From NCBI GenBank assembly GCA_021151825.1, contig JAGKWQ010000003.1:1-64000 (forward strand): a stretch of DNA of 64,000 nucleotides, written 5' to 3'. The DNA comes from Cellvibrionaceae bacterium (lineage in GTDB: Bacteria; Pseudomonadota; Gammaproteobacteria; Pseudomonadales; Cellvibrionaceae). Shown in pieces: positions 51,112 to 60,497 of the stretch. The position numbers and the translations under genes were made by a program. Every line of letters begins with the position of its first letter. Position 1 is the stretch's first letter. The notes under the pieces are model-generated. The model worked only from the letters and a program-made list of their open reading frames with translations, made no database searches and was not told the DNA's origin.

Positions 51112-51675
51112 TTATTCCTGCGACCAATAGCTAAAAAAATCTTCCGGTTTTTGTTCGCGCGGTAAATGTACAGGAACTGATGGTGTGCCTATATACACAT
51201 AACCAACCAACTCTTCATTGGTAGCTAACCCCAAAGCTGCTTTAATTTGCTGATCGTAAGCCATATCGCCAGTGCGCCACACAGCCCCCAAACCCAAAGC
51301 AAAAGCAGCAGTTATTAAATTTTGTGTCGCTGCACCGGCTGCAATAATTTGTTCAATGTGTGGCACTTTGGGATTTTCTTGCGTTGCGGCAATGCACGCA
51401 ATAATCATCGGTGCGCGCAATGGCATAGATTTAAAGCGCTCCAGTTCTGATCCTGTAATTTCCGGCTTGTTAGCGTGCGCAACACGGGCGAACAAATCCC
51501 CCAGTTTTACCAACCCTTCCTTTTCAATCACCAAAAAACGCCAGGGACGCATATTACCGTGATCAGCAGCGCGCAATGCTGCTTTAAAAAGTTGGTTTAA
51601 TTGCACCTTATCTGGCGCTGGCTCCGTCAATTTGGTGATAGAAACCCGTTGATGTAATGCCGTCAGTGCATCCAT
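51112..51675 (-). CDS. Nitroreductase family protein (YdjA-like)
   Basis: The 187-residue FMN flavoprotein has the single-domain nitroreductase fold: an N-terminal 'LHQRVSITKLTEPAPD' segment, 'RAADHGNMRPWRFLVIE', and a C-terminal 'ATQNLITAAFALGLGAVWRTGD...LVGYVYIGTP'. The RPWRF box and the length are typical of the YdjA-type NAD(P)H nitroreductases. The physiological substrate is unknown. It is the last gene upstream of tRNA-Ser on the minus strand. Confidence 0.9.
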   Translation of the reverse strand: MDALTALHQRVSITKLTEPAPDKVQLNQLFKAALRAADHGNMRPWRFLVIEKEGLVKLGDLFARVAHANKPEITGSELERFKSMPLRAPMIIACIAATQENPKVPHIEQIIAAGAATQNLITAAFALGLGAVWRTGDMAYDQQIKAALGLATNEELVGYVYIGTPSVPVHLPREQKPEDFFSYWSQE

Positions 51676-51831
51676 AGTGTAAAAACCTCAAGATTATTTC
51701 ATCGAATCAGCCACTTACCCGACTAATTACTGTCGTCAAAGTCGAATATTAGGCAAACCTGTACCATACTTTCGAACATAGGGCTGCATTTTGAAGGCGC
51801 CCCCCCACTGATTGTTCCGGCTCATAATAAT

Positions 51832-53079
51832 ATGCAAGTACCTACCCTTGTGCTCGTGGTAGCCATTGAAATTTATCTGGCATTGCTTATAGCAACCTTT
51901 GCCTTGCTCTACTTTTCCGTTAAGCAAAAGAAATTAATTAAACGCCAGCAGAGCAAGCTGAAAGAACTCATCGACACCGTAAAAAACATTCAGGCTCCAG
52001 AACTACCACCAACCAAAACCTATAAACAGTTTATTTATGAACAGTTGGATATCACCCAGGATCGCTTCAGCTTTCTAGCGCCGCGTAGTGATATATCCGG
52101 AGTTCAACCACTGGATGGACCGCTCAACCAGCGCATTGTAGCCTTACGCTATGCGTTTTTGCGCGCGGAAGAGTTAGGTACTACTGCAGTTCCCGGTAGC
52201 GAGGGCTATTGGGATATTTTCAAACAAACGCTAGAGCCATTACTTCAGCCTGCAACGGAAAATACCCCAGCCGAAACTGACAACGATGAGCTGGAAACCT
52301 ATAAAAAGCGCGTTGAGAATCTGGAGAAATTCAAGAAGCTCTTTTTTGATCTGGAAAAGCGCTGGAACGAAGCACAAGCCAATGCACAAGGCTACTATAA
52401 CGAGCTCTACGCAATGGCTGATAGCGTTGCTGACCGCGAGCAATATGAAATGCTACTAGGGCGTTATAACGACAGCTACAACGATATTAATCATTATATT
52501 TATTCTACTAGTAGCGCTATCAGTGGCGTGCCGCAAGAAAATAAAACCATCAACATTATTCGCCAGGACCCGCGCGCCGCCGATGAAATTATGAAATTGC
52601 GCAATGTTGCCGCCGATCAATACAGAGTGATCAGCAATTTGCAACGCAAGCTGGAAGAAGCCGTAAGTCCGGAGGAAAAAGATCTGGTTATAAAAGAACT
52701 TGAACAACAATTACAACGGCAAGTTCGCTTTGTTCAGGAGTCAGACACTTGTGTACAGCTCCTTGAAGAAGAACTCAATAAAGCCAATGAAAAAATTGCT
52801 GAACAAGAACAACAACTGGACAATGAACATCATCTCGAAGAAGAAAACCAGAGAATCAAACAAACCCTTGAAGATTTCACTCAGGAAAGCAAAGAGCTGC
52901 TGGAGAATATCGAAGAGCTGGAAAAAGAAAACGACGAACTCAAACATACACGCGACGAGACTGTACCTGTTACAACTGGCACATCGGATAACATTGAGCA
53001 CATTCAAACAGAGTTTGCCGAATTGCGTCGCCAATATGCTGAATTGGAAGAAAAATACCTGGAATTGAAGTTTAAATAA
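51832..53079 (+). CDS. Coiled-coil protein with one N-terminal membrane helix (unknown function)
   Basis: I do not recognise this 415-residue protein. A membrane helix (about residues 5-28) is followed by a basic patch (VKQKKLIKRQQSK) and then a mostly helical, charged body. Coiled-coil stretches lie at about 155-200 and 265-415 (rich in EELEKENDEL-type heptads). A more structured segment at about 60-145 ('YEQLDITQDRFSFLAPRSD', 'ALRYAFLRAEELGT') separates them. No ribosome site is obvious before the ATG. It lies 146 bp upstream of an adenylate cyclase gene on the same strand. A structural or scaffold role is possible but not shown. Confidence 0.75.
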   Translation: MQVPTLVLVVAIEIYLALLIATFALLYFSVKQKKLIKRQQSKLKELIDTVKNIQAPELPPTKTYKQFIYEQLDITQDRFSFLAPRSDISGVQPLDGPLNQRIVALRYAFLRAEELGTTAVPGSEGYWDIFKQTLEPLLQPATENTPAETDNDELETYKKRVENLEKFKKLFFDLEKRWNEAQANAQGYYNELYAMADSVADREQYEMLLGRYNDSYNDINHYIYSTSSAISGVPQENKTINIIRQDPRAADEIMKLRNVAADQYRVISNLQRKLEEAVSPEEKDLVIKELEQQLQRQVRFVQESDTCVQLLEEELNKANEKIAEQEQQLDNEHHLEEENQRIKQTLEDFTQESKELLENIEELEKENDELKHTRDETVPVTTGTSDNIEHIQTEFAELRRQYAELEEKYLELKFK

Positions 53080-53225
53080 TAAGCAGATATAAAACGCGAC
53101 GAACTTTCAGTTAACAAGTAGACATTTATAACAAAAAGCCGTTTAATTCGCAGTGTCGTATATGGAGCTGGCGCTAATGCACAATGATGGACTTACTGCA
53201 GAAATAACAATAAGGCTTGAAACCA

Positions 53226-54605
53226 ATGAACAGTAAGACTGATTCGCAACTTCAAACTGAATCACCCATCCAGCAATACTATTTTCGCGCACTCATCTGT
53301 TTTGCTGCATCAGGCACTTTAGCTTCCTTCATTGATTGGGATCACCCAAGCCTGACCCATATGGGAGTTATCATTTTTTTACTGGCGTACGCTTACGGCA
53401 CCTATCATTTTACCCGTAAACAATTGCCGGAATTGATGTCTCGTATCAATCGCTGGTTATCTCATGTAGATGCAGCGTTAATCGGTATAGTTTTAAGCTT
53501 GACAGACTTCAGTATTCTTCCCTGCGTCATGTTCCTCACGATGATTCAATTCAACGCACTGATCAGTGGCGGAGTCAGGAAATTGTTGGAAGACAATAGC
53601 GCCTTCGCTATTGGGATAGTGCTCAGCCTGTTCATCCATAGCCCGCAATTAATGCTATCCGGAAGCATTGAAATCAGTGCTGCCAGCTTGATCGGTGTAG
53701 CAACTTACTTTTTGGTATATGCAATTTATATGCATCAACGTTTTCACAAATTGATGCTCAGTCAAAAACAGCTGGAAAACGAACAGAAGTGGCACAAAAT
53801 CCGCGCTTATAAATTATCACGCTATTTACCACCCACTGTGTGGCAAGCCATTAATCGCGGTGACGATAAACACTTACAGGCAGAGCGTAAACGCATCAGC
53901 ATTTTTTTCTCTGATATCAAAGATTTCAGCCAGCTCTCTGAAGAAATTGAAGCCGAAGCCCTCACCGAATTACTGAATCACTATCTCACCGAAATGTCCA
54001 AAATCGTTGCTCATTATGGCGGCACCATCGATAAATTTATGGGCGACGGCATTATGGTGTTATTTGGTGATAGTGCCAGCAAAGGCGTAAAAGACGATGC
54101 AACCCGCTGTGTTGCGATGGCGATTGCAATGAAAAAACGCATTAAGTCAATGCAACAAGAATGGTTCAATCAAGGCATTAAAAAGCCGCTGCAAGTGCGC
54201 ATGGGAATTAACACGGGTTACTGTACTGTTGGTACCTTTGGTACATCCAACCACTTGGACTACACAGTATTGGGAACACAAGTAAATCTCGCTAGTCGCC
54301 TTGAGTCCGCCGCGGAACCTGATGAAATTCTGATTTCCCATGAAACCTGGTCATTAGTAAAAGACACAGTTATGTGTCGCGACAAAGGCGAAATCCAGGT
54401 GAAAGGTTTTTCAATGCCCGTCAAAGTTTATCAGGTTGCTGACTTACGCAAGGAAATGGGCAAAAACCAAACCTACTTTGAAGATCGCGCTGAAGGTTTT
54501 TCCATGTATCTGGATATGGATAAAGTGCGCAATTATGATAAACAAAAAGTAATTGAATCACTGGAAAAAGCTGCCTCTCGCCTGAAAGATAAAGTGATTG
54601 TTTAA
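53226..54605 (+). CDS. Class III adenylate cyclase, membrane-bound
   Basis: The 459-residue protein has an N-terminal membrane domain of several helices (about 25-175). The class III cyclase domain follows: metal-binding 'ISIFFSDIKDFSQLSE', 'DKFMGDGIMVLFGD' (Lys and the second metal Asp) and 'YTVLGTQVNLASRLES' with an upstream Asp (LDYT). The Lys and Asp positions favour ATP over GTP. The ATG at 53226 is favoured over a TTG 3 codons upstream because AAGG is 10 nt before it. It may supply the cAMP for the CRP-type site upstream of lapE. Confidence 0.9.
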   Translation: MNSKTDSQLQTESPIQQYYFRALICFAASGTLASFIDWDHPSLTHMGVIIFLLAYAYGTYHFTRKQLPELMSRINRWLSHVDAALIGIVLSLTDFSILPCVMFLTMIQFNALISGGVRKLLEDNSAFAIGIVLSLFIHSPQLMLSGSIEISAASLIGVATYFLVYAIYMHQRFHKLMLSQKQLENEQKWHKIRAYKLSRYLPPTVWQAINRGDDKHLQAERKRISIFFSDIKDFSQLSEEIEAEALTELLNHYLTEMSKIVAHYGGTIDKFMGDGIMVLFGDSASKGVKDDATRCVAMAIAMKKRIKSMQQEWFNQGIKKPLQVRMGINTGYCTVGTFGTSNHLDYTVLGTQVNLASRLESAAEPDEILISHETWSLVKDTVMCRDKGEIQVKGFSMPVKVYQVADLRKEMGKNQTYFEDRAEGFSMYLDMDKVRNYDKQKVIESLEKAASRLKDKVIV

Positions 54606-54634
54606 TCGGCAAACAATCACTTTTTGCAACAAAA

Positions 54635-55459
54635 TCACTGGCGAATCAGACGAATACCTGCAGGCTTTTCCTGGGCGTCCGTTGAGCGAAATGGATTAAT
54701 ATCCAACCCACCCCGCCGCGTGTAACGTGCATACACACTTAAATATTCCGGTTTACACACACGCAACAAATCGCAAAAAATGCGCTCTACACAATGCTCA
54801 TGAAAATCCTGGTGCTCGCGAAATGAAATTAAATAACGCAACAAATTCTCGTGCACAATTTTATTACCTTTATAGCGAATAAAAACACTGGCCCAATCAG
54901 GCTGACCAGTGACCGGGCAATTTGTTTTTAACAAATGACTAGCCAGTGTCTCCTCAACCAAAACAACGCCCACTTTCAACAACTCAGGAGCCGGATGATA
55001 GGTATCTATCACTACATTAAGATCATCCAGCTGCACTGCATCCGGCTGCGCAATGCCTTCAAGATAATTATTCCCACGCACACTTAGCAATGGCAATATT
55101 TGCACACCGACATCGGTTTTCGCAGCACGGGATAAATCCTCAATAATTATTGCGCGAACCTCGTCGACATTATTGAACCGGGCTTGGTTAAACGAGTTGA
55201 GATACAACTTAAAGGATTTAGATTCAATAATACATTCGCTATCACAAGGAATAGTAAATTCCGCCACAGCAACCACCGGCTTGCCTGATTTATCTAACCA
55301 GGACAACTCATAACCAGTCCAGATATCCACACCAAAGAACGGTAAGCTGGTACCAATACCCAATTGCTTGCGCGATTCACTGCGCGCGATCGGGAATAGC
55401 AAATGGGGTGCGTATTCAGAAATATATTCAGTTTGCTGGCCTAGTGGATTATGGCTCAT
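54635..55459 (-). CDS. queF: NADPH-dependent 7-cyano-7-deazaguanine reductase
   Basis: QueF reduces preQ0 to preQ1 in queuosine biosynthesis. The 274-residue protein is the long, two-domain proteobacterial form. The catalytic segment is NCPVTGQPDWASVFIRYKG (Cys and Asp), the second signature 'YLISFREHQDFHEHCVE' follows, and 'IESKSFKLYLNSFNQ' lies in the N-terminal half. The ribosome site is AGGAG. It is followed on the strand's upstream side by the ABC exporter genes. Confidence 0.95.
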   Translation of the reverse strand: MSHNPLGQQTEYISEYAPHLLFPIARSESRKQLGIGTSLPFFGVDIWTGYELSWLDKSGKPVVAVAEFTIPCDSECIIESKSFKLYLNSFNQARFNNVDEVRAIIIEDLSRAAKTDVGVQILPLLSVRGNNYLEGIAQPDAVQLDDLNVVIDTYHPAPELLKVGVVLVEETLASHLLKTNCPVTGQPDWASVFIRYKGNKIVHENLLRYLISFREHQDFHEHCVERIFCDLLRVCKPEYLSVYARYTRRGGLDINPFRSTDAQEKPAGIRLIRQ

Positions 55460-55474
55460 ATCGACTCCTAAATA

Positions 55475-56248
55475 TCACGCGCGCAAACGCTTGCCGGTTT
55501 TTAATAAATGCAAGGCAACCGCAAACAGTGCCGCCACCAATACCGTTAATCCCACCAGCGCCATACCAATATGCAAATCACTAATGCCCAACATGCCGTA
55601 ACGAAATGCATTAACCATATGCAAGATCGGATTAAGCACTGACACCTGCTGCCAAAATTCAGGCAGCAAATTAATCGAATAAAAAACACCGCCAAAATAG
55701 GTTAATGGCGTGAGTATAAAGGTAGGAATAATGGAGACATCATCAAATGTATTGGCATAAATTGCATTGATAAACCCGGCCAACGAAAACACCACAGAGG
55801 TCATAAACACAATAAACAACGTCATAAGCCAATGATGGATATGCAAGTTAGTGAAAAACAATGACATCGCCGTCACAATCAAGCCCACAGCAACGCCTCG
55901 CGCAACACCGCCCATGACATAGCCAAGCAAAATGATGTAATTGGGTGTAGGCGATACCAGCAGCTCTTCAATACTGCGCTGAAACTTTGCACTAAAAAAA
56001 GATGATGAAACATTCGCGTAAGCGTTAGTAATCACCGCCATCATAATCAAACCAGGCGCAACAAATTCAATATAACTAAAACCACTCATCTCGCCGATAC
56101 GGCTACCAATCAATTTACCAAAAATCACAAAATACAAAATCATGGTAATTGCCGGAGGCAATAGAGTTTGAATCCAGATGCGGGTAAAACGCTTTATCTC
56201 TTTGCGTAAAATAGTCAGGAAGGCAACCCACTGTTCACTGGTGGTCAT
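55475..56248 (-). CDS. ABC-2 type transporter permease
   Basis: The 257-residue protein has six predicted membrane helices and the ABC-2 family pattern ('FGKLIGSRIGEMSGFSYIEFVAPGLIMMAVITNAYAN', 'EELLVSPTPNYIILLGYVMGG', 'PLTYFGGVFYSINLLPEFWQ'). It resembles E. coli YadH. Its start overlaps the stop of the ATPase gene (ATGA), so the pair forms one exporter. queF follows 15 bp after it. Substrate unknown. Confidence 0.9.
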   Translation of the reverse strand: MTTSEQWVAFLTILRKEIKRFTRIWIQTLLPPAITMILYFVIFGKLIGSRIGEMSGFSYIEFVAPGLIMMAVITNAYANVSSSFFSAKFQRSIEELLVSPTPNYIILLGYVMGGVARGVAVGLIVTAMSLFFTNLHIHHWLMTLFIVFMTSVVFSLAGFINAIYANTFDDVSIIPTFILTPLTYFGGVFYSINLLPEFWQQVSVLNPILHMVNAFRYGMLGISDLHIGMALVGLTVLVAALFAVALHLLKTGKRLRA

Positions 56249-57192
56249 GACTGTACCTCGTTCTTATTGGCATTTACCATGGCAACAAATAACTCTTCCA
56301 GACGGTTAGCTTTATTACGCATGCTCACGATTTCGATTTGCTGAGAAGTTAATTGCGCAAATACACCATTCAATGACTGCCCTTTCTCTACTTCAACCTC
56401 AAATGAATGCTCATCGATTTGCGCAACATGATGCCCATTCAATATCGGCAAATGCTGCAAATTACCTTTAACATCAAAAATAAAAACTTCTTTATTCAAT
56501 TGCTGGAGCAGATTTTTAATGCTGGTATTTTGCACAATGGTGCCGCGATCTATAATCGCTATATTGCGACACAAGCTTTCCGCCTCCTCCAAGTAATGGG
56601 TAGTCAAAATAATCGTAGTGCCTGCCGCATTAATTTCACGCAAGAAATCCCACATAGAGCGGCGCAATTCGATGTCAACACCCGCAGTGGGCTCATCCAG
56701 AATTAATAATTGCGGCTCATGCACCAGTGCACGCGCAATCATCAAACGCCGCTTCATGCCACCTGATAGCATTCGCGCCGGGGTTTGGCGCTTATCCCAT
56801 AAACTCAATTGCTTTAAATATTTTTCTGTTTGCGCCACAGCCTGCTTGCGAGACAACCCATAATAGCCTGCCTGCTGCAAGACTATATCTTCCACTTTTT
56901 CAAACATGCTGAAATTAAATTCTTGCGGCACCACACCTAAATGTTTTTTTGCTGCAGAAAAATCGGTATCGGTATTTTTACCAAACACCTCAACCGTGCC
57001 TGACGTTTTGCGAACCAGTGAACTGATAATACCTATAGTGGTTGATTTACCTGCGCCATTAGGACCAAGCATCGCAAAAAAATCGCCCGGCATTACATCC
57101 AGGCTTATGCCTTTTAATGCCTCAAGTTTTTCATTGTAGGTTTTGCGCAAATCTTTAATCGAAAGCGCCGGAATAGAATCTGCCGGAGTCAT
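56245..57192 (-). CDS. ABC transporter ATP-binding protein
   Basis: The 315-residue protein has Walker A GPNGAGKST, Q-loop VVPQEFNFSMF, signature LSGGMKRR, Walker B LLILDEPTAGVD and H-loop TTHYLEE. The C-terminal domain after about residue 220 is typical of the DrrA/YadG group. It pairs with the permease encoded by the overlapping gene. GAGGGG precedes the ATG. Confidence 0.92.
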   Translation of the reverse strand: MTPADSIPALSIKDLRKTYNEKLEALKGISLDVMPGDFFAMLGPNGAGKSTTIGIISSLVRKTSGTVEVFGKNTDTDFSAAKKHLGVVPQEFNFSMFEKVEDIVLQQAGYYGLSRKQAVAQTEKYLKQLSLWDKRQTPARMLSGGMKRRLMIARALVHEPQLLILDEPTAGVDIELRRSMWDFLREINAAGTTIILTTHYLEEAESLCRNIAIIDRGTIVQNTSIKNLLQQLNKEVFIFDVKGNLQHLPILNGHHVAQIDEHSFEVEVEKGQSLNGVFAQLTSQQIEIVSMRNKANRLEELFVAMVNANKNEVQS

Positions 57193-57336
57193 AGCCCCTC
57201 GCCAAAATCAAATGAAGTTAACTGCGATTGAACAATCGCAAAAAAGCAGGAAGGATAAAGCAAAGCACAAACAAAACCCATAAGGATTTTTGTAACACTT
57301 TGATCAAAAAATACGATGACAGTAAAACTTTTAGAT

Positions 57337-57412
<76 letters not shown>

Positions 57413-57436
57413 TATATGTGGCGTCCCCCCGCAATA

Positions 57437-57512
57437 TGGCGTCCCCTAGGGGACTCGAACCCCTGTTACCGCCGTGAAAGGGCGGTGTCCTAGGCCACTA
57501 GACGAAGGGGAC
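57437..57512 (-). tRNA. tRNA-Glu (TTC)
   Basis: Acceptor GTCCCCT / AGGGGAC; anticodon stem CCGCC / GGCGG around CTTTCAC (anticodon TTC); T-arm GTTCGAGTC; discriminator G and encoded CCA. Confidence 0.96.
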
Positions 57513-57574
57513 CCCGGACCTTTTGACACTTGGTTAACTTTTTCAAGTTGACGTCTGCGTCAGAAGTGGGGCGC

Positions 57575-57603
57575 ATTCTAGGGATCGATCCCGCTAGTGT
57601 CAA
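57575..57603 (-). promoter_or_regulatory. Promoter of the tRNA-Glu/tRNA-Gly unit with a palindromic spacer
   Basis: On the minus strand TTGACA (57598-57603) and TAGAAT (57575-57580) are exactly 17 bp apart. The spacer contains the perfect 12-bp palindrome GGGATCGATCCC (57581-57592). A GC-rich discriminator follows the -10. The site is 63 bp upstream of tRNA-Glu. Confidence 0.8.
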
Positions 57604-57753
57604 CACTTTTAATCCTTTTTTTATCGGAATGGAAACAAGCACTTAGCGCCCCCCACCCTTATCTCGCACACAAATTCTGGCGCCATTTTTATCAGTGCTA
57701 TACTTCAAGCAACAATTTGTCCATCGTTTAATCGAAAAGGCTTATAAAACACC

Positions 57754-58554
57754 ATGTCTGCCTATCTTATACCCGCTATATTTTTAGTTCTCATTGTTGT
57801 GGCGGGTTATTTATTTCTTTCGCACTCCATCGAAAAACGTCGGATCCAGCGTCAGCGACTTATTACTGCCATGCGTGCACGTCGCAATTCATTTCGCGAT
57901 CTCGCCACAGGATTTCCTGCTGGCTTCTTGTCGAATGACCTTGTTGGCCTGCTTTATCGCGCATTGATCGAATGCTGTGAACAACTCACTCAATTAGAAC
58001 CAAATGATCACACACATGCCGAACAGCTAACGCTCTACACCAATCTGCTCTCATCATTGAAGGAAAATACCCAGCAAGCGCGCGTGCGCCTGGATAACCC
58101 CCAGCAAATCAAAGAGGCCCATGGTTTACTGCAAGAGCTTTATAAATTCGTGATGCAACAATCTACGCTCAAACAAATCAATCAAGTACAAACAGACGCT
58201 TACACAGACCAAATCAATCGCATGCTGCTGCAAATGACAGTGGATGGCCACGTATTTAATGCACGGCAAGCCCAGCAAGTCGGCAAAGTAAAATTGGCGA
58301 TTCATTTTTATCAATTGGGTCGCAAAGCGCTGGCAGCAGAAAACGCCAGCCACACCTTTGATAAACAAATTACGCAGCTTGATTCCGTTATTGCCAAACT
58401 GCAAGAAAAGCTGGATGAAGCCACCAACGCCAAAACAGCCGAACCCGATGAAGGGCAAGCAACCACAGCTAAATCATCAGCCGCTGATAACAAGGAATGG
58501 AAACAGTTTGATGAGGAAAATGCGAAATGGAAGAAAAAACAAATTTACGATTAA
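57754..58554 (+). CDS. Conserved-looking membrane-anchored protein of unknown function
   Basis: I do not recognise this 266-residue protein. It has one N-terminal membrane helix (about 5-24), a basic stretch (EKRRIQRQRLITAMRARRNSF), a helical middle part ('GFLSNDLVGLLYRALIECCEQLTQL', 'HVFNARQAQQVGKVKLAIHFYQLGRKAL') and a charged tail rich in Ala, Glu and Lys (EEKLDEATNAKT to WKKKQIYD). The layout suggests an inner-membrane anchor with a cytoplasmic helical domain. It stands alone between the tRNA promoter and the EamA transporter gene. Confidence 0.8.
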   Translation: MSAYLIPAIFLVLIVVAGYLFLSHSIEKRRIQRQRLITAMRARRNSFRDLATGFPAGFLSNDLVGLLYRALIECCEQLTQLEPNDHTHAEQLTLYTNLLSSLKENTQQARVRLDNPQQIKEAHGLLQELYKFVMQQSTLKQINQVQTDAYTDQINRMLLQMTVDGHVFNARQAQQVGKVKLAIHFYQLGRKALAAENASHTFDKQITQLDSVIAKLQEKLDEATNAKTAEPDEGQATTAKSSAADNKEWKQFDEENAKWKKKQIYD

Positions 58555-58639
58555 TGTTTCACTACTCACCCGTCCTCAGGGTTGCGTACAATTGAAATCC
58601 TGATAGGGTGGCACACTCACGATTCGTCAGTGCCCCCCT

Positions 58640-59545
58640 ATGACTACATCAGGTTTTAAATCCCCCGCCTTGATTGGCATTCTCTGCGTATTTGTTGGTA
58701 CATTTTGTTTCGCCTGCAAAGGAATACTCATCAAACTTGCCTATACCCATGGCATAAGTGCCGTTCCCCTATTAATGCTACGCATGCTATTTGCCTTACC
58801 CTTCTATGCAGCAGTTGCAATTTGGTTACAAACACAAGATTTAACGCCACTGGAAAAAGGAGATGGTTGGAAAATTATCGGGCTGGGCTTGCTCAGTTAC
58901 TATTTATCCAGCCTGCTCGATTTTATGGGGTTGCAATATATTTCAGCAGGCCTTGAGCGATTGATCTTGTACATCTATCCCACGCTTGTGCTATTGATGC
59001 TCGCATTCTGGAAAAAAGAACAAATTAGCAAAAAAGCAAAAATCGCCTTAGCGATTGCCTATGCAGGAATGTTACTGGTATTTATTCAGGACTTGCGCTT
59101 GACCAGCGAATGGAATTTTACTTTGCTCGGTGCAGGATTAGTTTTATTAAGCACAATATGCTTTGCGCTATTTGTTGCCCTTGCTGGCGACATGATCAAG
59201 AAAGTAAATCCGAGTCGTTTTACGGCCTATGCAATGCTCGCGGCCTGTGCCGGTGTTTTGTTGCATGGAGCTTCTTTAGGCGAAATTACTGACTTACAAC
59301 AATCCACTTCAGTTTATTTGCTCGCGCTACTACTCGCCTTTTTCTGTACAGTAATTCCAAGCTTTTTAATGAATAAAGGTATTAGCCTGATTGGCAGTGG
59401 AAAAGCTGCCATGCTGGGCAGTATCGGGCCAGTGATTACGTTATTTTTGGGCGCATTAATCTTGAATGAACAGATCACCTTGATTCAACTTCTTGGGGCA
59501 GGCCTGGTGATTGGTGGCGTTAGCCTTGCCACACGCGATAAATAA
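58640..59545 (+). CDS. EamA/DMT-family inner membrane transporter
   Basis: The 301-residue protein has ten predicted membrane helices in two repeated EamA halves. Features include the start 'LIGILCVFVGTFCFACKGILIKLAY', 'GLQYISAGLERLILYIYPTLVLL' and the end 'GALILNEQITLIQLLGAGLVIGGV'. Such transporters move small metabolites. The substrate cannot be inferred. No ribosome site is evident before the ATG. It is convergent with the DUF2789 gene, with 15 bp between them. Confidence 0.88.
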   Translation: MTTSGFKSPALIGILCVFVGTFCFACKGILIKLAYTHGISAVPLLMLRMLFALPFYAAVAIWLQTQDLTPLEKGDGWKIIGLGLLSYYLSSLLDFMGLQYISAGLERLILYIYPTLVLLMLAFWKKEQISKKAKIALAIAYAGMLLVFIQDLRLTSEWNFTLLGAGLVLLSTICFALFVALAGDMIKKVNPSRFTAYAMLAACAGVLLHGASLGEITDLQQSTSVYLLALLLAFFCTVIPSFLMNKGISLIGSGKAAMLGSIGPVITLFLGALILNEQITLIQLLGAGLVIGGVSLATRDK

Positions 59546-59560
59546 TATTGCGTACCCGCA

Positions 59561-59791
59561 TTAGTGGCGCAATAGCGCATCAAGCTTATCAACCGCAACA
59601 CACCAATCAGAATCCTGATGCCAACTTTCGCGTAAGAATTGTCGCTGCGAATCATTCCAGAACTCTGCTTCCGGCAGCTTAACATCCTGCGGTAACGGAT
59701 GCGCTTTGATAAAACGAGCAATCGCCAAATCACTACTCGGCAACCCCAGCTGGGTGAATAATTCGGGTAATTGGATCGTTGTAATTTGCAT
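59561..59791 (-). CDS. DUF2789 family protein
   Basis: The 76-residue protein matches DUF2789 ('LFTQLGLPSSDLAIARFIKAHPLP', 'KLPEAEFWNDSQRQFLRESWHQDSDW', 'VDKLDALLR'). The family is short, acidic and of unknown function. The ATG has GAGG before it. Confidence 0.88.
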   Translation of the reverse strand: MQITTIQLPELFTQLGLPSSDLAIARFIKAHPLPQDVKLPEAEFWNDSQRQFLRESWHQDSDWCVAVDKLDALLRH

Positions 59792-59859
59792 AGCTAAATC
59801 CTCACTTTTTCTCGCCTTCTATATAGAACCCTTCAAACAAAAATAAGTTCTATAACAAC

Positions 59860-60045
59860 TTACCAAATAATTGTTTTATTTCGTATCTCTCTATGCAGCT
59901 TACCTGGCAAGCGTTCGACTTTATATCGGTCCCGATTTTGCACAAACAAAAACGTGTAGTTATTCTGCCGTAGCGGATTTAATAAACGCGCATAAACGAC
60001 AAAATCGCGTATGGGTAATTTTTTCCGTGCGAAGAATATCCACAT
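59860..60045 (-). CDS. Possible small basic protein downstream of the HxlR gene
   Basis: A 61-residue frame starts at the ATG 4 bp after the HxlR stop and ends at 59860. The product (MWIFFARKKLPIRDFVVYAR..., ends NKTIIW) is very basic and resembles nothing I know. No ribosome site is visible, so it could be a chance frame or the remnant of a longer gene. The rest of the gap to 59792 shows nothing. Confidence 0.25.
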   Translation of the reverse strand: MWIFFARKKLPIRDFVVYARLLNPLRQNNYTFLFVQNRDRYKVERLPGKLHREIRNKTIIW

Positions 60046-60049
60046 CCGA

Positions 60050-60391
60050 TTAGTTTTTATCATTTGGTTTGGCATAGGCATGTTTGGCGTAGTTATCACC
60101 CCAAGTTGCCAGCGGCCCCAAAGCGATATTTAATGAGTCCCCTAACGACGTAGTTGAATATTCAACCCGCGGTGGAATTTCATTAAACACTTTCCGGCTG
60201 ACCAAACCATCTTCCTCCAATTCACGCAGCTGCTGAATCAACATTTTTTCACTAATTCCCACCACTAAACGTTTCAACTCACCAAAGCGGCGCGTTTGAT
60301 TATTTAGTTCCCACAAAATGACTGCCTTCCATTTTCCACCAATCACTTCGAATGCGGGGCCAATACCGCAGTTATAAGGTTTTTCTGTCAT
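60050..60391 (-). CDS. HxlR-type transcriptional regulator
   Basis: The 113-residue winged-helix protein has the HxlR pattern: Cys8 before 'GPAFEVIGGKWKAVILWEL', 'RRFGELKRLVVGISEKMLIQQLRELEEDGLV' and 'PPRVEYSTTSLGDSL'. HxlR proteins often sense redox or aldehyde stress, sometimes through the N-terminal Cys. It is divergent from an oxidoreductase gene, which is the usual target arrangement. Confidence 0.93.
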   Translation of the reverse strand: MTEKPYNCGIGPAFEVIGGKWKAVILWELNNQTRRFGELKRLVVGISEKMLIQQLRELEEDGLVSRKVFNEIPPRVEYSTTSLGDSLNIALGPLATWGDNYAKHAYAKPNDKN

Positions 60392-60399
60392 TCAATTCT

Positions 60400-60411
60400 T
60401 ACCTTTTGGTA
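60400..60411. promoter_or_regulatory. Candidate HxlR operator
   Basis: TACC-TTTT-GGTA (60400-60411) is an inverted repeat in the 106-bp divergent gap, 8 bp from the HxlR start codon. A second GGTAC-like element lies at about 60431. HxlR proteins bind similar short inverted repeats. Confidence 0.4.
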
Positions 60412-60497
60412 TGCACCTTACTAAAAAGCAGGTACTTGACGATGAGTAACAACGGTTTGTATTTTACTCACACATCAACTGATTTGGAGAATTTTTT

